64,000 nt of DNA from Mycobacterium asiaticum (GTDB taxonomy: Bacteria > Actinomycetota > Actinomycetes > Mycobacteriales > Mycobacteriaceae): assembly GCF_001668675.1 (NCBI RefSeq), contig NZ_LZKQ01000011.1:1-64000 (forward strand), given 5' to 3'. Below are positions 61,183 to 64,000 of this stretch, in pieces; the stretch's first letter is position 1, and every line of letters begins with the position of its first letter. The notes under the pieces were generated by a model, which saw only the letters and a list, made by a program, of their open reading frames with translations, was not told where the DNA came from and ran no database searches. Made by a program: the position numbers and the translations under genes.

Positions 61183-63471
61183 ATGGCCATCGCTGAAACG
61201 GACAACGCGGTCCAATCACCATTCGAGCAAGATCTAGCGGCCACGCAGCGGTACTTCGAGAGCGAGCGGTTCTCCGAGATCACGCGCCTTTATTCGGCTC
61301 GCCAAGTCGTTGAGCAACGCGGCACCATCCCCACCGACTACACGGTGGCGCGGGAAGCGGCCACCGCGTTCTACCAGCGCCTGCGTGAGTTGTTCGCCGC
61401 CAAGGAGAGCATCACCACCTTCGGCCCGTACTCGCCGGGGCAGGCGGTGAGCATGAAACGAATGGGCATCGAGGGGATCTACCTGGGCGGCTGGGCGACC
61501 TCGGCCAAGGGTTCCACCACCGAGGACCCGGGGCCGGACCTGGCCAGCTACCCGTTGAGCCAGGTGCCCGACGACGCCGCCGTCCTGGTGCGCGCGCTGC
61601 TCACGGCCGACCGCAATCAGGAATATCAGCGCCTGAACATGAGTGAGCGGCAGCGGGCGTCGGCCACGTTGTACGACTATCGCCCGTTCATCATCGCCGA
61701 CGCCGACACCGGTCATGGCGGAGATCCCCACGTGCGCAACCTGATTCGGCGCTTTGTCGAAGTCGGGGTGCCGGGTTATCACATCGAGGACCAGCGTCCG
61801 GGCACCAAGAAGTGCGGCCACCAGGGCGGCAAGGTGCTGGTGCCGTCCGACGAACAGATCAAGCGGCTCAACGCCGCCCGCTTCCAACTCGACGTCATGC
61901 GGGTGCCCGGCATCATCGTGGCCCGGACCGACGCGGAGGCCGCCAACCTGCTCGACAGCAGAGGCGACGAGCGCGACCAGCCCTTCCTGCTCGGTGCCAC
62001 CAACCTCGATATCCCGTCCTACAAGGCGTGTTTCCTGGCGATGATGCGCCGCTTCTTCGACCTTGGCGCCGAAGAGATCAACGGCCACTTGCTGTACGCG
62101 CTCGGTGATGCCGAGTATGCGGCCGCCGACGCATGGCTGGAGCGCCAGGGCATCATGAACCTGGTCGCCGAGGCCGTCAACACCTGGCGGGAGGACAGCG
62201 AGAAGTCGATCGACGACGTCTACGACGAGGTCGAGTCCCGGTTCGTCGCCGCCTGGGAGGACGACGCCGGAGTGATGACCTACGGCGAGGCCGTGGCGGA
62301 GAAGCTGGAATTCAGCGAGAGCGAAGGCGAAGAGGCCGGCATGAGCTCCGAAGAGTGGCGGACCTTCGCAGCCACCGCGTCGCTGTACGCCGCCCGCGCC
62401 AAGGCCAGGGAACTGCGCGCCGACGCGGCATGGGACTGCGAACTGGCGAAGACCCCCGAGGGCTACTACCAGATCCGCGGCGGCATCCCGTATGCGATCG
62501 CCAAATCCCTTGCCGCCGCGCCGTTTGCCGACATTCTGTGGATGGAGACCAAAACCGCGGACCTGGCCGATGCGCGGCAGTTCGCTGACGCGATCCACGC
62601 GGTGTACCCCAACCAGATGTTGGCCTACAACCTCTCGCCGTCGTTCAACTGGGACACCACCGGCATGACCGACGAGGAGATGAAGCAGTTTCCCGCCGAG
62701 CTGGGCAAGATGGGCTTCGTCTTCAACTTCATCACCTACGGCGGGCATCAGATCGACGGCGTGGCGGCCGAGGAGTTCGCCACCAACCTCAAGCAGGACG
62801 GGATGCTGGCGCTGGCTCGCTTGCAGCGCAAGATGCGGCTGGTCGAGTCGCCGTACCGGACGCCGCAGACTTTGGTCGGCGGGCCGCGCAGCGATGCGGC
62901 ACTGGCCGCCTCGTCGGGACGCACCGCCACCACCAAGTCGATGGGCAAGGGCTCCACGCAGCATCAGCATCTGGTGCAGACCGAGGTGCCCAAGAAGCTG
63001 TTGGAAGAGTGGCTGGCGCTGTGGAGCGAGCACTATCAGCTCGGCGAGAAGCTGCGGGTCACGCTGCGGCCGCGGCGCGCCGGCTCCGATGTCCTGGAGC
63101 TCGGGATCTACGGCGAGGGCGACGACCAGTTGGCCAACGTCGTCGTCGACCCGATCAAGGACCGGTACGGCCGCAGCATTCTGCAGGTGCGCGACCAGAA
63201 TACGTTCGCCGAGAAGCTGCGGCAGAAGCGGTTGATGACCTTGATCCACCTGTGGCTGGTGCACCGGTTCAAGGCCGACGCGGTCTACTACGTGACGCCG
63301 ACCGAGGACAACCAGTATCAGACCGAGAAGATGAAGTCGCACGGCATCTTCAGTGAGGTGTATCAGGAAGTCGGTGAGATCATCGTCGCCGAGGTGAACA
63401 AACCGCGCATCGAGGAACTGCTGAAGCCGGACCGCGAAGCACTCAAGAAGCTGGTTCTCAAGTCGGACTGA
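61183..63471 (+). CDS. aceA: Isocitrate lyase 2 (full-length AceA)
   Basis: A 762-residue enzyme of the glyoxylate and methylcitrate cycles: isocitrate (and methylisocitrate) to glyoxylate (pyruvate) plus succinate. The active-site loop is TKKCGHQGG with catalytic Cys211. Mg-binding DADTGHGG, the family motif [10 protein letters not shown] and a long insertion and C-terminal domain typical of ICL2 are present. In H37Rv this gene is split into two pieces (Rv1915/Rv1916); here it is intact. Good GGAGG site before the ATG. Confidence 0.97.
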   Translation: MAIAETDNAVQSPFEQDLAATQRYFESERFSEITRLYSARQVVEQRGTIPTDYTVAREAATAFYQRLRELFAAKESITTFGPYSPGQAVSMKRMGIEGIYLGGWATSAKGSTTEDPGPDLASYPLSQVPDDAAVLVRALLTADRNQEYQRLNMSERQRASATLYDYRPFIIADADTGHGGDPHVRNLIRRFVEVGVPGYHIEDQRPGTKKCGHQGGKVLVPSDEQIKRLNAARFQLDVMRVPGIIVARTDAEAANLLDSRGDERDQPFLLGATNLDIPSYKACFLAMMRRFFDLGAEEINGHLLYALGDAEYAAADAWLERQGIMNLVAEAVNTWREDSEKSIDDVYDEVESRFVAAWEDDAGVMTYGEAVAEKLEFSESEGEEAGMSSEEWRTFAATASLYAARAKARELRADAAWDCELAKTPEGYYQIRGGIPYAIAKSLAAAPFADILWMETKTADLADARQFADAIHAVYPNQMLAYNLSPSFNWDTTGMTDEEMKQFPAELGKMGFVFNFITYGGHQIDGVAAEEFATNLKQDGMLALARLQRKMRLVESPYRTPQTLVGGPRSDAALAASSGRTATTKSMGKGSTQHQHLVQTEVPKKLLEEWLALWSEHYQLGEKLRVTLRPRRAGSDVLELGIYGEGDDQLANVVVDPIKDRYGRSILQVRDQNTFAEKLRQKRLMTLIHLWLVHRFKADAVYYVTPTEDNQYQTEKMKSHGIFSEVYQEVGEIIVAEVNKPRIEELLKPDREALKKLVLKSD

Positions 63472-63489
63472 GCTTCTCGCGAGCCCCAC

Positions 63490-63530
63490 AACGCAATTCG
63501 CGCCTGCCCGCAGCAGGCGCGAATTGCGTT
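63490..63530. terminator. Bidirectional hairpin terminator between aceA and PPE
   Basis: AACGCAATTCGCGCCTGC (63490-63507) and its perfect complement (63513-63530) form an 18-bp stem with loop CCGCA, between the convergent aceA and PPE genes. No U-run follows. Confidence 0.85.
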
Positions 63531-63543
63531 AATGCCGTTGTCT

Positions 63544-64000
63544 TTACACCGTGCCGCTGAAGAACAGGCCGGAGATGTTGTTGCCGATGTTGGCCATGCC
63601 CGAGACGAAATTGTGCAGTGCGAGATCCAGCGCGCCGGTGTTGGCGATGCCCGAGACGCCGCTGCCCAGGTTGTTGAAGCCCGAGACGAACCCGCCGTAG
63701 TTCTGGAAGCCCGACCCGCCCGGCAGACCCGGGCCGTTCGAGTTGAAGAAGCCGGCCAGTCCGTTGCCGTTGTTGAAGAACCCAGAATTGCCCCCGGGCC
63801 CGGAGTTGAAGAATCCCGATGACCCGCCACTGCTCGAGTTGAGGAAGCCCGGCGCCGGCGGTACGGCAAACGAGCCGAGCGTGGTGGCGGGCAGATGGAT
63901 GCTCGGGATGGTGATCGGCGGTGTGGTGAACGCCGCCAGCCCGAACGGCGGGATCGCCAGCGCCGGCGTGGTGAACGGCGCCGTGGTGATGTCGGGCAGC
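63544..64000 (-). CDS. PPE protein, MPTR subfamily, C-terminal part (runs off the window)
   Basis: The last 152 codons of a PPE-MPTR gene, ending with TAA at 63544-63546. Read from the minus strand it shows hydrophobic repeats (LAIPPFGLAAFTTPPITIPS), then Asn/Gly/Phe-rich pentapeptide units such as SGFFNSGPGGNSGFFNNGN and GLAGFFNSNGPGLPGG, and the end NIGNNISGLFFSGTV. The N-terminal PPE domain lies outside the window. Position after aceA fits PPE34/PPE35 of M. tuberculosis. Surface or secreted by ESX-5 is likely. Confidence 0.92.
   Translation of the reverse strand, partial: LPDITTAPFTTPALAIPPFGLAAFTTPPITIPSIHLPATTLGSFAVPPAPGFLNSSSGGSSGFFNSGPGGNSGFFNNGNGLAGFFNSNGPGLPGGSGFQNYGGFVSGFNNLGSGVSGIANTGALDLALHNFVSGMANIGNNISGLFFSGTV

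Noticed and set aside
61234-63489. A 751-codon minus-strand frame opposite aceA
   Set aside because: It is the antisense shadow of isocitrate lyase; the Val/Gly/Arg/His-rich product matches no family.

Overview
The window is chromosomal DNA of a slow-growing, probably non-tuberculous Mycobacterium. The evidence is high GC, many GTG starts, two PPE genes (one of the MPTR type found in the slow growers), antigen 85B, RpfC, a secreted AroQ chorismate mutase, mycobacterial cytochromes P450 and a tRNA-Cys. From memory of M. tuberculosis H37Rv gene order, the backbone follows Rv1872c to Rv1917c: lldD2, Rv1873-1877, glnA3-Rv1879, cyp140-lppE-Rv1882c-Rv1883c-rpfC-Rv1885c-fbpB-Rv1887, Rv1891-1894c, Rv1895-1898, macro protein, lipJ, cinA, nanT, Rv1903, Rv1904, Rv1906c, fadB5, Rv1913, Rv1914c, aceA2, PPE. 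No database search was run; assignments rest on motifs, length and synteny. No insertion sequence, phage or CRISPR array was seen.

Layout. 1-9.3 kb: the start of lon with an HspR-like box, lldD2, a GH13 glucosidase next to ahpC-ahpD, an intact divergent oxyR, and a bfd/bfrA pair sharing two tandem IdeR-type iron boxes. This part serves redox and iron homeostasis. 9.3-24.7 kb: a drug exporter, a PPE-PPW gene, the glnA3/amidohydrolase pair, lipid and detoxification enzymes, cyp140, lppE, an SDR with no normal start codon, rpfC and a chorismate mutase. 24.7-42.5 kb: fbpB, a CYP125-like P450 and an Rv1894c-type oxidoreductase each preceded by a KstR-type box (steroid regulon), a Baeyer-Villiger monooxygenase/alcohol dehydrogenase operon, a collagen-like glycine-rich protein, and the LipJ hydrolase-cyclase fusion. 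42.5-48.9 kb: cinA, a tandem-repeat block, nanT, an amidohydrolase, a holin-like membrane protein and a STAS protein.

48.9-56.3 kb is an accessory catabolic block: nitroreductase, acyl-CoA ligase, nitronate monooxygenase, tautomerase, a LysR and a TetR regulator with visible palindromic operators, and an FAD oxidoreductase. It lies where M. tuberculosis carries katG-furA. 56.3-64 kb: arsR-fadB5 with a perfect operator, a PucR-like regulator coupled to a metallo-hydrolase, an MTB12-like secreted antigen, tRNA-Cys, an Rv1914c pseudogene stopped by an in-frame TGA, intact isocitrate lyase 2 behind a CRP-like site, and the C-terminus of a PPE-MPTR protein.
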